Positions 26,256 to 38,510 of a DNA stretch of 64,000 nucleotides are shown one piece after another. How positions within the stretch are numbered: position 1 is the first letter of the stretch; every line of letters starts with the position of its first letter. The notes below the pieces were generated by a model that was not told where the DNA came from, did not search any database, and saw only the letters and a program-made list of their open reading frames with translations. The position numbers and the translations under genes were made by a program. This DNA comes from Patellaria atrata CBS 101060 (Eukaryota; Ascomycota; Dothideomycetes; Patellariales; Patellariaceae): contig MU006106.1 of NCBI GenBank assembly GCA_010093705.1, forward strand, positions 62,001 through 126,000. The letters are read 5' to 3'.

Positions 26256-27114
26256 GGAGTTCTTGTATAGCATGACACATTTCTAGGAGTCTGGTGACTT
26301 TATAGACTTGGGCAAGGTGTTCTGTTATTGTTCCTGTTGCTAACAGCTGGTTAGGGTACATCATCATAGTGAAGGGGTATATCATGACCACATATTCTTA
26401 TCATTATTTATTTAGTTAGGAAGAAATAGAGTGATCCACGAAATGAGTTGCCGTGAGGAAGATTATCATCTTTTCTCCTATATTCCACAACCCAGAACAT
26501 ACTACGTTATATTATATATAACTAAGCTTGAAAAATTGTGTTAAAGGTTTTAACAAAAATATAATTAGACGTGGTATGGCTGTGAGTAGGAAGATTTTGA
26601 ACTAGAACTAAGCACAGTAAAGAGATATATAAGCTTAGAATTATTTGAAGCCATGAAAGCTTGATTACCCATGGACTCGATCATACCGAAGAATTGCCCG
26701 CCAGGCCCTGCCGACGGCTTTTACCCACTTCCCTCACCCTCGCCCTGAACGAATAATGCAAGCTGCAAAACAAAACTACCAACGAAGGTAAACGTTGATA
26801 GCAGATCACTCCCCCGCATATGCATACCATTATTACTAACCCGCATTTTACAGCATAATAGGAAGGCAACCGAAAATTATGACGACTGCCAATCGAGCAT
26901 GCTACTTTATATTGTCCTACAAACTCTAGTCCCTGTTGTGGGACCTTTACCGCGTGACAGTGACATCTACAAACTACGGGACTATTTAAGATAGCCCGGG
27001 ACCCGCGATGGGGTGCAGAGTTTGACTGAACGGTGGATCCTCCACCCTTTGGCATTTGGAGTTCTGCCACCTCGGTTTCTGCGTCTTGTTGTTGAGAGCT
27101 AAGCCTACGTCAAG
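26256..27114. other. Intergenic, AT-rich
   Basis: Spacer between the Mto1-like gene and the sugar transporter. The part 26380-26660 is AT-rich. No gene is seen. Confidence 0.6.
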
Positions 27115-29114
27115 ATGTCACATATCGGGAGAAAACGAATGGTTGACTCTGTTAAGCCGGGGAAGACAGAGGTCGAAGTCGTACCGAAGCATAATGCCGA
27201 TGCCATGTGGAACAACCGGCCGACTTATGGTCCTCCTGGTAAGCTGTGCAAAATAGTCTTTCGACGGCACATATATTGATTTTTTTGTACAGGTCTAAAG
27301 GGTCTTCTTACATCCCGCTATGTTGCACTATGTGCAGCCTTCTCCGCTATGGGCGGACTTCTCTTCGGTTACGAGTACGCATGGACCTAACATATATCAA
27401 GATTCTTACTGACATGAGACAGCCAAGGGGTTGTGTCTATCATTCTAGTCATGCCTCAGTTCCTTGACAGGTTCTCTAGAGTTTCTGAAACTGCTGGAGG
27501 TGCAGGCTTCTGGAAAGGCCTGATGACTGCTATGATTGAATTAGGTGCTTTGCTGGGTCCGTATAATGAGACGAAAAGGAGGTCGTGATTCCGCTAATTC
27601 AGCCCTCCAGGTGCTCTCAACCAAGGATGGATCGCAGACAAAATATCCAGAAAATACTCCATTGTCGTAGCCGTGGTAATATTCACGGTCGGGTCGATAC
27701 TACAGACTGCGGCAGTAGATTATGCTATGCTTGTTGTAGCACGATTGATTGGAGGCATCGGCATTGGCATGTAGGTCTTTTTTGAACTAATTCTGTTTAT
27801 ACCGTTTATTCATAATATTTAGGCTTTCAATGGTCACACCTCTTTATATTTCAGAGATATCCCCTCCAGAAATTCGAGGGGCGCTCCTTGTCTTGGAGGA
27901 ATTCAGCATTGTCTTAGGCATTGTCATCGCATTCTGGATCACTTATGGAACTCAGTACATTTCGAGCGAATGGTCATGGCGCCTTCCGTTCTTGCTCCAG
28001 ATCTTTCCTGGTCTTATCTTAGGAGTCGGCATCGTTTGGCTGCCTTTTTCCCCACGATGGCTTACTTCAAAGGGACGCAACCAGGAAGCTCTGGACAGCA
28101 TCGCTAAATTGCGTCAACTACCTATTACCGATTCTCACGTCCGGCAGGAATGGTATGATATCCGCGCGGAAGTTACTTTCCACCAAGAGTTCAGCCGTGA
28201 GAAACATCCTAATCTCCATGATAGTTCTAACAGGAGCGCCTTCAGATTAGAGCTGGCCTCCTGGGCAGATTGCTTCAAGCGCGGATGCTGGCGTCGTACG
28301 CACGTCGGAATAGGTCTAATGTTCTTTCAGCAGTTCGTCGGTATCAATGCTTTGATATACTACAGCCCTTCACTATTTGAAACAATGGGGCAGGATCATA
28401 ATATGCAGTTGATTCTCTCTGGAGTTCTAAACATAACACAACTCGTAGGTGTTACATCATCTATCTGGACAATGGATAGATTTGGAAGGAGACCGTTGCT
28501 TCTCTATGGGAGCGTAGCCATGACGATTTCCCACGTAATCATCTCTGTTCTCGTAGGATTATACGATGGAAAGTGGGATGACCAAACGGATAAAGGCTGG
28601 GCAGCTGTCGCATTCTTGTTTGTCTATATGCTAGGTGAGTGTATCCTTGACACTATCTGGGCACAACTGACTTTAAAAGCATTTGGAGCTTCATGGGGTC
28701 CCGTTCCTTGGGCAATGCCATCAGAAATCTTTCCTTCATCACTCCGTGCCAAAGGTGTCGCATTATCAACCTGTTCTAACTGGTTTAACAACTTTATTAT
28801 TGTACGTCTCAAGCTACTCACTCATACTTCTCAGGAAGTGATTCCAGTCTAACACCAAACAGGGCTTGATAACTCCACCCCTCGTCCAGAATACCGGTTT
28901 CGGTGCTTACACCTTCTTCGCCGTCTTCTGTATACTTTCCCTTGTCTGGACCTTTTTCTTCGTGCCAGAAACTAACGGCAGGTCCTTAGAACAGATGGAC
29001 CACGTGTTCAAGGATATTAGTAGCGAAGCGGAAGAGCAGAGGAGGCTCAGAATCGAACACGAAATCATGAGTAGCACTAATGATGGCGGATTGTCCAGTA
29101 AAGAAACTCCATAA
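27115..29114 (+). CDS. MFS sugar transporter
   Basis: Twelve-helix hexose-type transporter of the plasma membrane. Seven exons, 27115-27238, 27293-27374, 27423-27556, 27611-27770, 27823-28634, 28680-28801 and 28863-29114, give 561 residues. Signatures include GGLLFGYDQGVVS in helix 1, VARLIGGIGIGM with PLYISEISPPEIRG, FQQFVGINALIYYSP in helix 7, DRFGRRPLLL, and PETNGRSLEQMD after helix 12. The usual ESPRWL reads FSPRWL. The third intron begins GTCCGT, a weak donor, but only this choice gives the family sequence ELGALLGALNQG. One intron at 28635-28679 is 45 bases and in frame, so an unspliced product is possible. The substrate cannot be told from sequence. Confidence 0.92.
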
Positions 29115-29959
29115 CCGCGAAAGAGATATTAACTCGTGGAGATAGTCGGCTTGTCTCAGTTCAGGATGTGGTCGCGCGGTTGATATGTTTTTCAAGATAT
29201 TGGGCTTTCTTATCCCCTACGCCCTGAAAAGCCGGTGGTTCGCAGTGATCAAATCATCAATCAAAACATGAATATATTGTAGTTTTATCATTGTCACATC
29301 CCTACTTCTCCAAAATAGACGTTGTGTTGTTTCCTCTCAGCCCTCTCGTATTAGAAGTAAAGAATCCATTACCGATTCGTTGTCCGTTCACAAATAGGAA
29401 GGAGCGTATATCCCCACGCTAAATTTTCCTTGAATAACTCTAATTAAGCATAAATCAACAACATCGGCATAGCAATCGGGTAGATCCGGCGGTGGGCAAT
29501 TCTCCCAAGTCGCATAGATAGTGGAGGAGGGGAAAGGGTAAGGGAGGGGAACCGAAAGTGAAACTCAACCCCGCGACACGTCAAATCCTCGCGAGCTCTT
29601 GTACCTGTACTGTACAAGAACCTGACCCCGAGTCTTCAGTTTGCTAACACTTTCGCTCTTTGCGAGTTTTGAACAGATCGCACAAAGCCTTTTTTGAGAA
29701 CTGGACGAGGTTGGAGCTCTAGAGGTATGTGAGCAACAGGCAGCAGCGGGGTATAACTAGATAGCTTTCGTTGCGAGGGAGGTTGGCCAGCCCGTTGACA
29801 TCTGACACTGACCCTGACATAGAATCCGACCAGTCACAAACACATCCCAGAGCTTAGACGAAATCACAGCTAACGAGACGATTAACCCCGTCTCGCGCAA
29901 CTGCCAACGCGAAACCCCATCCTCACCCCAGACAAAAACAAACAAGACACCCCACCACC
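29115..29959. other. Intergenic, nothing recognised
   Basis: About 845 bases between the transporter and Pkr1; no gene or repeat stands out. Confidence 0.6.
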
Positions 29960-30550
29960 ATGGCATCGCTCTTCGAATCCGTCTGGGCCTCTATTATCAC
30001 CCCTGGACCCACCCCACCGCTCCTACTCGCCACCAACGCCACATTCGGAGCCCTGCAGCTCCTTCTCCTTGCGCTCTTCCTCGCTACTCGAAGTGTGCAC
30101 TTCGCCGCGCTCTCCATGCTATGCGGCGGACTCTGGTGGGCGATCAACTGGTTCGCGCGGGAGCTGGCTGCGGCAAAGAAGACGGAGGAGGAGGCGGAGC
30201 GGATCAGGGCCGCGAGACGGGGAAGTGCGCGGAGTGTGAAAGCCGAAGAGGGCGGCGGGGAAGAGAGGGAGGATAGGGAGGAGGAGGGTATGGAGGATGA
30301 GGACGAGGAAGAGGGGACGGAAACTGAGGGTGAAGAGAAGCTGGTTAAGGATGTGAGGGCGCCGAGCGGAACGGGTGCTGGAGGAGCGGCGCAGACGAAC
30401 ACTTCTCCGGTGACGGCTGAGTCCACGGGAGCGAGGGCTAGTTTAGCGCCAGTTGGTGAGGATGAGGCGAGGAGGAGAAGGAGGAGCTTGGGGGATAGTA
30501 TGTACATGAGCACAGATAGTGAGTGGGAGAAGGTCGAGGGTGAGAGATGA
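29960..30550 (+). CDS. V-ATPase assembly factor Pkr1
   Basis: Small ER membrane protein needed for assembly of the V-ATPase Vo sector. A single exon of 196 residues. The conserved core is residues 1-70: FESVWASIITPGPTPPLLLATNATF, then two membrane helices separated by TRSVHF, and WWAINWFARELA. This matches Pkr1 along its whole conserved part. The remaining 125 residues are a highly charged tail, acidic at 90-130 and basic near the end, longer than the conserved core needs. No intron is required. Confidence 0.92.
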   Translation: MASLFESVWASIITPGPTPPLLLATNATFGALQLLLLALFLATRSVHFAALSMLCGGLWWAINWFARELAAAKKTEEEAERIRAARRGSARSVKAEEGGGEEREDREEEGMEDEDEEEGTETEGEEKLVKDVRAPSGTGAGGAAQTNTSPVTAESTGARASLAPVGEDEARRRRRSLGDSMYMSTDSEWEKVEGER

Positions 30551-30939
30551 GTCTGTGGATAGTGGACATTACGAATGTCTATATAGGAGCAGGTTGCATG
30601 TTAGAGGTACAGTACTTGAAATAGTTGGATGTCGAATATTGCATTTTGCCTGATTAGAGTTGAGGCACTGACGTTAAGATACTCCATAGAGCCCCTTGTT
30701 GATTGATATTTTGCGCAGTTTCTCGTCTTTGTACATCTGTCTTCTATCATTGAAAACCCACCCCATGGTGAGGCCCGAACTCTTGATGAAAACCAGTAGC
30801 ATACGTTCTTTTGGTTTCAAAGATGATCCAATAAGAGCAATACTCACCAACCTCCAGCAAACCAGTTGCCAGAGGAAAGCTATGCCAATCCTACTGCCAA
30901 TCTCCATTGTCTTCAGGCCAAATACTCCTAAACACTGGC
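30551..30939. other. Spacer between Pkr1 and F-box remnant
   Basis: 3' flank of both genes; no gene seen. Confidence 0.5.
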
Positions 30940-32724
30940 TCAAAAGCATCCAAGCGTTTTCTGTTCGTCCTTCGGATGGTGAGAGTCAATATCTCGCACC
31001 GTAATATCACAACAGTCATCGCGTGGGCTTCGTCGACAGTAGTACACACCAGTCATACGCTTAACTGTTCTTTTAAACTCGCACTCAGAGAAGCTAAATC
31101 CATTAGCTTCTAGAGTAAGGTGTTCTAGGGTCTGCATATGGGCGGGGTGTGACCTCTGATAACGTTTGGAATATTGCTCGGGTGAGAGACTTATCTAAGG
31201 CTGAGTTTATGAAAGCGTCGCGCGAGGGACGAACTGGCTCGCCTAAAGAAAAAGACTCCGTGGGAGCGTCTCCTCGCCATCCATTACGGCATGCGAATAA
31301 TCGAGCAATAATGAGATATACTTTGCTTTAGGTGATATATCAAGGCTCTGCAGAGTCTTAACTCCTGTGCATCACCCTTGGCACGCAAGACAAGTAGCTT
31401 GACATCTTGGAGGTGTGGGAAGAAACTTTGGATGTTTTCCACTCTATCGCACGTCATAAGAAATGGTTTCGTTGAGTTATAGCTGTAGGAATTTAAGGAT
31501 AGCCAGCGTAGACTCTGCCCACGACAGTTTAGGATAATCAAACGTACGAAAGGTAAAAATATCCCTCCAAATCCAAGCTTTTTAAGAGGACGCAAGCTAC
31601 GGATAAACATGTTTATACTCTCATCCACATGTAGTTTTTCATAACCATCAGAACAGTCCAGAGACAATACCAAGCATCTCAGAGAATTAAAACTGCAGGT
31701 CTGTCGCGCATCGGAGCATGTCTAGGGATATAAGGGTCTGAATCTTGAGGACACGCAAACCGGAAAATGCGGTTATATGGCTCCAGGCTAGAAAAGTTGA
31801 TGCTGTGGTAACGCCGGCGACACCCAAATTCAAAGTGTGAAGCTTCCCCTGCTGCTTCGTTATTTGTGATTCGTCGAATCCGAATCCTCTCCATGTAGGC
31901 CTTGGTTGTCTCTCTGCAGCTGTAAGTTCTGGTGACTCGCGAGGAGGTGTATGACATATGTTTATGCTCTTCAATTGGGGTGCTAGTCCCGTCACCATTC
32001 GCTCTATGGCTTCTCGGTTATAATTGACCTTTCCATGGGAATCCCATTCGTATACAGTAGCATAGATTCTATATAAGCATGGTGATGAAGCTAATGCAAA
32101 GTCGTATAGGTCTACCTCCTCTGGGGAATCCTTATCCTGGATTAGACTGCGGAGACTGAACGTAAATACATGGAGCCTACAACCGGGTAGATATTAGTGT
32201 AGGGCTTCTAGGAGGCAAGGTGAGAACTGATTCGTACAATCATATACCAGATCAGTGAGACCTGTAAGTTGGAGCATGAAATGAGCAAGTGGTCTCCACG
32301 CCTCGTCTTCGGTTTGGGCTGTTTCCGGAGAATGGTGATCGGGTAAGTAGTCTTCGTTTGCAGCTGGATCAAAGAGTTCGTCTTCACTGTCAGTGACACG
32401 GTCACTTGTCCTGTCGTCTGAACTTCCCATTTCATCATCTTCTTTGGGGGTTGGCAGGAAGCCTTCGATCTTTAATCGCCGAACATATCTAAAGCTTGAT
32501 GTAGCTTCTAATATGGAATTCTAGTGATCCAGAGCCGGTCTGAGTTGCTTCCTGCTCCAAATGTACAATCGGATACGCCTTAATCGTTGTTTGTTTGCGG
32601 CGAAAGTGCATCGCTTGCTGGTGAGCGCGAAGTCGTACACGCTAGCCTTGGAATCAATTGCTAGCCAGTCGCAGATTTCCTGGAGGCATTCCAAAGGATG
32701 GGAGTCGAGCGAAGAAGACAACAT
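30940..32724 (-). pseudogene. Decayed F-box / leucine-rich protein gene
   Basis: The minus strand reads as one F-box-type protein in pieces. From 32724 it starts with an F-box (LECLQEICDWL then DFALTSKRC), followed by FRYVRRLKIEGF, a charged insert, ALH then GCRLHVFTFSLRSL, further leucine-rich blocks, and a final block MQTLEHLTLEANGF near 31137. This order is that of large fungal F-box families that feed substrates to SCF ubiquitin ligases. Two in-frame stops interrupt it, TAG at 32521-32523 and TAA at 32194-32196, and the frame shifts near a T run at about 31680-31690; a further shift seems present before 31137. Splicing at the stops does not restore the frame. Both stops are what C-to-T change in CAG and CAA would give, so RIP-like mutation is possible. 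Very likely a dead host gene. Confidence 0.7.
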
Positions 32725-33386
32725 AAAGGTCAAGACGAGTGAATTTGAAAACAACTATAGGACCAATGAAAGAAGGGCCTCAAAGCTACCTTTTGATGTC
32801 GAGATTGTCACCTAAGATTTCCTTACTAAGTGAATTTAAGATTAGATACCGTATCTAATGGCATAGTCTACCTTAGTTAATGCCAGGTATCATAACCTGA
32901 AGGTAACGCATGAGGTGACGGGAGGTGCGAAATGAAAAGTTTGGCGTTGAGAGCACAAATCTTGCCCTGCTCTGCCCTTACAACCTACCTACCCCATTAC
33001 CTTAGGCAGGAATTACCTTGAGCACATTTACTCCCGGTCCATCACGCTTTACCTAAGGTACCTCAAAGTAGTTATTGCGAAAGTAAGGTACGCAAAGTGA
33101 GGTTCCTGTACCGTATCTTGAGCATTAAGCTACCTTACTCAGCTTACTTACATCGAGTTCACAAGAGGTGAATGATAAAAATATGAGTTGGTGTCAAAAA
33201 CGCACCAGAGCAATGTTCGGAGCCCCAAACATGATCTCATCGCTTGTTTTGATTGTGTACGCAGGAGCAGAGGTATGAGGTTCCCCGTCATCCTGACATG
33301 TCGATAATGTAAAATATCCATGAAGCAGTGGAAAAGACTTACCGTATATCATAGTTCAATCTCATCCACATCACTCTGTTCACTGA
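32725..33386. other. Intergenic with a cluster of TAAGGTA words
   Basis: Between 32860 and 33150 the word AAGGTA/TACCTT and its close forms occur again and again, at about 32869, 32900, 32996, 33012, 33056, 33084 and 33130. No gene is seen. Confidence 0.6.
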
Positions 33387-35512
33387 TTACCTTTTTTTAT
33401 CATCTTCTTCCTTCCACTTCTTCGCAATCAGGCCCGCAATATTTCTCCCCATAAGTGAGTTAGTTTCCATTGTACTTGCAAACGCATCCATACCGCCCGT
33501 GTACCACAGCCCGCCTTGACCTTCCGACCCTTCATCTAACCTCAGCTCCTCAAACGTAAGACGGGGGTACGTGTAAGGGTAGCTATGCCAAATGTGAGGG
33601 TAAATCCATGGGAAGTCCTCTTCCTTGATCTCGTACTCGTCGGAACTATTAGTAAAAGTAGTTCGCAGTCCAAAGATGTGAGCTAAGAAGGTCTCATTCA
33701 CAGGTTCGGGCGAGAATATCTTATACAGAAACTCTGAACCACCTGTCTTGGGATTTATGATCGGACGGAGGGTACTAATACTCCAGAAGTTCGGCTTACC
33801 AACCCCATGTCGGTGAGCACCATAATCTTCATCTGGTCCCAGGGTTGTCAGAACCACTGCCGGGGCTTGTTTATTGGAGGGTAGACTGAAGGCTCCTGGG
33901 GATAGGACATGAGGGGAAGCCAAAAGGGTCACGTGGAGATGGACGTAGGGAATAGCATCCGGGATCTTAGTCGTCGCTCCTGACAGATCGACAGAAGAGA
34001 ATTGGTGAGGTGTCGCGAGTATTACTTCGTCAAATGTCTCTTCAGTCTCCGTGAGGAACCATGAGTCTGATGAGAATAAATACATAGGTTTAGACGTCGT
34101 TAATATGTTCCCAATAGTCTTGGAACTAGTGATGAAGGATGAAGCTGTTCGCCAAGCTTTGTTGATAGATTCCCAATTCCAAGGCCTTTTACCGTCTGGT
34201 GAATATACTATCATTGATTTGGGAGAACTTTTCGAACGGATAGTGTACTTCCCATCTTCATGTCGAGATATTGCTGTTACATTCGTGTGGAATCTTAGAT
34301 CTTCAGATGCGAACCGCACCATGTTGTCGAAGATTTGCCAGTTGCCCCCATTAACAGCGATAGCGCCGTCTGTTGCCATGCAGATCATTGTCACCAAGCC
34401 ATGAACTAACCCAATGTTCTGTGCATAGTTAACTCGTGTGCTATTTTCGAATATCGTTAACGCCGATTTTTACTACAATGAAGTTGCTAGGGGCTTACCT
34501 GGCCTGCACAACTTCGTTCGCAAACAGATCACTAATCCCGTTGTTTTTGAGATATTGTTTCCCGGTCACTGCAGTTTCGGCAAGAAGGCCTAGCTCCTCC
34601 ACCACATCTGATAAACTCGCCCACGGAAATTTCTCATCGTATAATTTGAGGAACCTTTCCACCGTATTCTTCATCAAGTTCCTCGTCTTTATAGGAGCAT
34701 AGCCATATTTCCATAGCAACTTTGCTAGATCCCACCATCCCATTTCATCCTTCGCTGTCAGAACAAAGCGCTCTCCGTTCCATATCCCAAGTACAGGTGG
34801 ATCTGAGCCTTCTCCAGTTCGAATGGAGGCGGAGCCCGTGCTCAGGTTGAATCGTCTGACCGCGTCCACGAGGATTCTATTGACTTCGACGAAGATAGAA
34901 CCTCCCAGTTCGACGGGAAAAGTGGGATTATTGTAAGCGTGTACTGTGGTGGTCCGACCGCCAGCACGCGAGGAACGTTCGAAGACGGTAATATTTACTG
35001 GAATAGAGGCTTCGGCGGCGTATTGATGGAGGTAATATGCAACAGATGAGCCTGAAGCTCCAGCACCTGTATGAAAGGTCGATCAGCATGGGTAATCAAG
35101 GCGACAAGATCGATGGGATTATTGGAAGGAGCATCTGTGTAATTGTAAGATGCAGCGTTCGGCGAGTAGAATTATAGCACTCGACTGCGTACAGCTGACA
35201 GCATGATCCTTCCGGTAGCCACACGTCTTACTTCATCCTGTATTCTTCGATTCGATCAAGGAAATTTAATTACTTAAAGAGGAATGAATGATTAACAACA
35301 CGAAGGAGCTCTATCATCGGTATACAGTCGAGTGTTGCTGAAAAGGGGTGATTGGGATTTGAGATTATCACACCTATGATAGCAACTTTCTTCGAACGAA
35401 CCTCATCGATATTCAACGGTTTCTGAGCTTGCGAACTGGCAATGCTTGGGCCTGAAAAGCTGGCAAGGCTTATTAGCACGGCATAGATAGAGTAATTTAA
35501 TAGCATCTTCAT
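33387..35512 (-). CDS. Prenylcysteine oxidase (FAD)
   Basis: FAD enzyme that cleaves prenylcysteine released from prenylated proteins, in the vacuole or lysosome or secretory path. Minus-strand exons 35512-35374, 35066-34499 and 34440-33387 give 586 residues. A signal peptide covers residues 1-26. The Rossmann FAD motif VAIIGAGASGSS spans the first splice junction and is followed by ITVFERSSRAGGRTT. ELGGSIFVEVNR and ASTRVNYAQNIGLVHGL are typical of PF07156, as is GLWYTGGMDAFASTMET near the end. The first intron is 307 bases, far longer than its neighbours; the second is 58. A second ATG two codons in is equally usable. A run of 19 G on the + strand lies just before the start. Confidence 0.85.
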
Positions 35513-35518
35513 TTTCTC

Positions 35519-35537
35519 GGGGGGGGGGGGGGGGGGG
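35519..35537. repeat. Poly-G/poly-C run of 19
   Basis: A 19-base homopolymer (G on +) only 7 bases upstream of the prenylcysteine oxidase start, so it would be poly-C in the leader of that mRNA. Its length is likely to vary or be miscalled. Confidence 0.9.
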
Positions 35538-35928
35538 AAATCAAATTCGTACAGTCATAGTTAGAATAAAGTGTGAGCTTAGGTTCGGTCCATAATTACA
35601 CAAGCTAGTGTTCCCCCCTTCCCCCAAAACCCAAGATTCTGATATCCATCCGAAAATGCAGGAGCTCACAGAAACTCTCACCATTGCTCAGACCTTTTTG
35701 CTCAATTGTTACCAACCTTACTATGTAGTTCTAGAGCTCACACACGTTCGAGACAATCGCCATCGGAAATTTCGAATAGGCTATAGCAGGTTCAGGACTC
35801 TCATCATAATTCATGGATATGCCGACTCGAACTTGTCCGCGCTGAAAATACCCGGGGCAAGAATGTATATGCTCTCAAAACTACCGCAACCTTTGCTAAG
35901 AAAGTTTCTCAACACTTGAATCATCAAT
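35538..35928. other. Spacer between prenylcysteine oxidase and Vps4
   Basis: About 390 bases with no gene seen; upstream of the first gene and downstream of the second on the minus strand. Confidence 0.55.
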
Positions 35929-37510
35929 TCACGCTCCCTCACTACCAAACTCCTTCGTCCATTCCGAATTCCTCTGCAAATCTTCCGAGCTAACAGTCGG
36001 TCTCGAGCTCTTGATGGCCTTGACGAAGTCTTTCAACGTGAGCGGTGGTTCTAATAATTGTTCCGAATCAACTTCTGTCCATGTCATCTCTCTAGCATCA
36101 TCATCTCCGGGAGAGCACGGCGTAAGCCTATCTTTCCCATTAATTCGTACCTATCCAACAATTAGCATCCAGAAGCATATGAATACGGGTGAGATTATAT
36201 ACCGGTTTATAATGTGTTGCCATCTGTATCTTCCGAATTGGTTGCATAAGTGCATCCTGTACTGCAATACTAATATCGCTTCCCGAATATCCCTCACTCA
36301 TTTGTCCCAAGGTCTTGAAATCCGCCTGTTCTAAACTACAGGGCGTCGTACCGACAGCGAGTTCGAACATCTTGATTCTTGCGGGTAGATCGGGTAAACT
36401 GATGTGTACTCTCCTCTGAAAACGTCTTCGTATAGCCGCGTCCAGTTGCCAAGGAATGTTTGTAGCTCCGAGAATTAGGACACCTTTTGAATCCTTACCG
36501 ACACCGTCCATTTGTACAAGAAGTTCCGTTTTGATACGCCGCGATGCTTCTGATTCTCCTTCCCCACGTGGACCGCAAAGAGCATCAATTTCGTCAATAA
36601 AGATGATTGAAGGTTTGTTCTCGCGAGCCATATTAAACAGTTGCTTCACAAGCCTAGCATAAGTTAGATGAGGATTCCAGCAATATATCACGGCATTTTA
36701 CCTTTCACTCTCACCCATCCATTTCGAGACTAAATCGGAACTACTAACGCTGAAAAATGTGCTGTTTGCTTCTGTTGCGACGGCCTTTGCGAGATAACTT
36801 TTACCGGTACCAGGAGGGCCGTACAGAAGAATACCTTTCCATGGTTGTCGCTTGCCAGTGAAGAGATGAGGAAACTTTATAGGCAATATGACCGCCTCCT
36901 TGAGAGCTTCTTTCGCTTGATCAAGTCCAGCTACATCTTCCCATTTGATATTCGGTTTGTCTGTGAGAATAGCCCCTTGTAACGCTCCTCTTAGCTTCTT
37001 AGAATCGGCATCTTGTTCGTCATCCTCATCATTCCTGTTTTATGATTAGTCCCAGAATGTTCTTTGAATGCGCCGTGGAAGGAATTCTTGTTGAAAACTC
37101 ACTTCCCGCCTTTGCCACTTCCTCCAGCGACTTTACCATTTGATCCTACAGCACTCGGTTTCTTCCGATCTCCGTTTTCGTTCTCCAGGTGTGTCTTTAG
37201 CTTCTCTGCCCTTTCCATGTACTCTCCTGCTTTTGCTCTGATCATCTCCTTCGACTTCGGGTTCTTTTCCCCTTTCAAGCGGTTAATTTAGGCTCGCTTT
37301 GGGGAGCTTCGTACGTGATCACTTACATTTGAGCGCGAGCATAAAGAGCTCAACTACAGACGAGTTAGTACCAGTCCGGTATATCCACTGAGAGCACTCA
37401 CGAGCTTGATAATACAAATCATATGCTTTCTTGTACTCCCCGGCGGTGTCATTCTCTATCGCCTTCTGAACCACACTGATAGCTCGGCCAAGGAAGTCAC
37501 CGTTACTCAT
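35929..37510 (-). CDS. AAA ATPase Vps4
   Basis: Disassembles ESCRT-III at endosomes and other membranes. Six minus-strand exons, 37510-37402, 37353-37327, 37271-37103, 37034-36703 (last base 36702), 36653-36203 and 36150-35929, give 436 residues, against 437 in yeast. The MIT domain is residues 1-80 with [20 protein letters not shown]. Walker A is GPPGTGKS, Walker B is IIFIDEID, and the second region of homology is [17 protein letters not shown]. The C-terminal helix after [12 protein letters not shown] is intact. Exon 2 is a 27-base micro-exon encoding LELFMLALK, which automatic annotation could miss. The gene looks functional. Confidence 0.96.
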
Positions 37511-37919
37511 CGTGAGGGACGTTAGTTAGAGCTAGAGAAGTTTGAAAATTGCTGTGCGCGCAGAAGAGAAGAGGTATGCGCAGTTTGTGTACTGGGAGGA
37601 AGGTCAATACGGGTCAGTGTCGATAGTGGAGCTGGAGCGAGGCCCGTGAGGGCGGCGGAGGCAAGTTCGAGTTGATGTAGGTAGACAGAGGCGTGAGAGA
37701 AATTGGCCACAGAAGTATTTAGTCACTATTTAGCGATCAAGCAAGCTAGGAAGTCATGTAACGGGAGCAGTTTTATTGTTGTGGGTGGTTGCTAGGTGTA
37801 CACACCTCTATGTCACAGAAGTGATCCCGCGGCCAAGCAAGAAAACAACCCCACCCTTGCTGTAGGGCCAGGTCCGGGCAGATGTTTAGAACTTATTGTT
37901 TCCCATCATTCATTCCGCA
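37511..37919. other. Divergent promoter region Vps4 / prefoldin 6
   Basis: 409 bases between start codons on opposite strands. No clear core element seen. Confidence 0.6.
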
Positions 37920-38510
37920 ATGACGCACATGCAGAAAAAGTTGCAGGAGCTATCTGAGGATTATCAAAAACTGCAGACCGGTAATCTATTAGGTTGATTG
38001 CTGATGGATATACTGCTTGCTAATGACCACATAGAACTTTCCACCACCGTCAACGCCCGACAAAAGCTGGAGTCTCAGCAACAAGAGAATCAAGGGGTTC
38101 AGAAGGTCCTTCCCATCGCATATTACAACCTAAACCTACGCTCACCTTTCTCTCCAGGAATTTGCGAAGCTCCCTGAAGATGCAGATGTCTATAAGCTTG
38201 TTGGTCCGGTGCTCTTGAAGCAGGAAAAATCGGAGGCAGTACTGGCGGTCGATGGGCGGTTAGAATTTATTGAGAAGGAAATGTGAGGCTACTCATCTCT
38301 CCCATACTTAGAGGGTTCCGGTCCTAACGTTGGGCAGTAAGAGAATAGAAACCCAGATCAGTGAGATCCAGGAAAAGAGTGAAAAGAAGAAGATGGAAGT
38401 AAGTTTTCCGGTTTCCCTAGGATATGATGGGATCCTAACATGAGCGGAAGATAATAAGGGTACAGTCAGAAGCGCAAGAGCAGCCACAAGCTGTTACAGC
38501 AGCGTCGTGA
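37920..38510 (+). CDS. Prefoldin subunit 6
   Basis: Beta-type subunit of the prefoldin hexamer, which hands unfolded actin and tubulin to CCT. Five short exons, 37920-37980, 38035-38105, 38158-38282, 38338-38398 and 38466-38510, give 120 residues, the usual size. Visible marks are an N-terminal helix (QKKLQELSEDYQKLQ), QQQENQGVQKEFAKL and VYKLVGPVLLKQEKSEA, then a C-terminal helix IEKEIKRIETQISEIQEKSEKKK. No exon is long enough to stand out as an open frame, so the gene is easy to miss. The second intron begins GTCC, a weak donor forced by the conserved VQK-EFAKL join. Confidence 0.92.
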
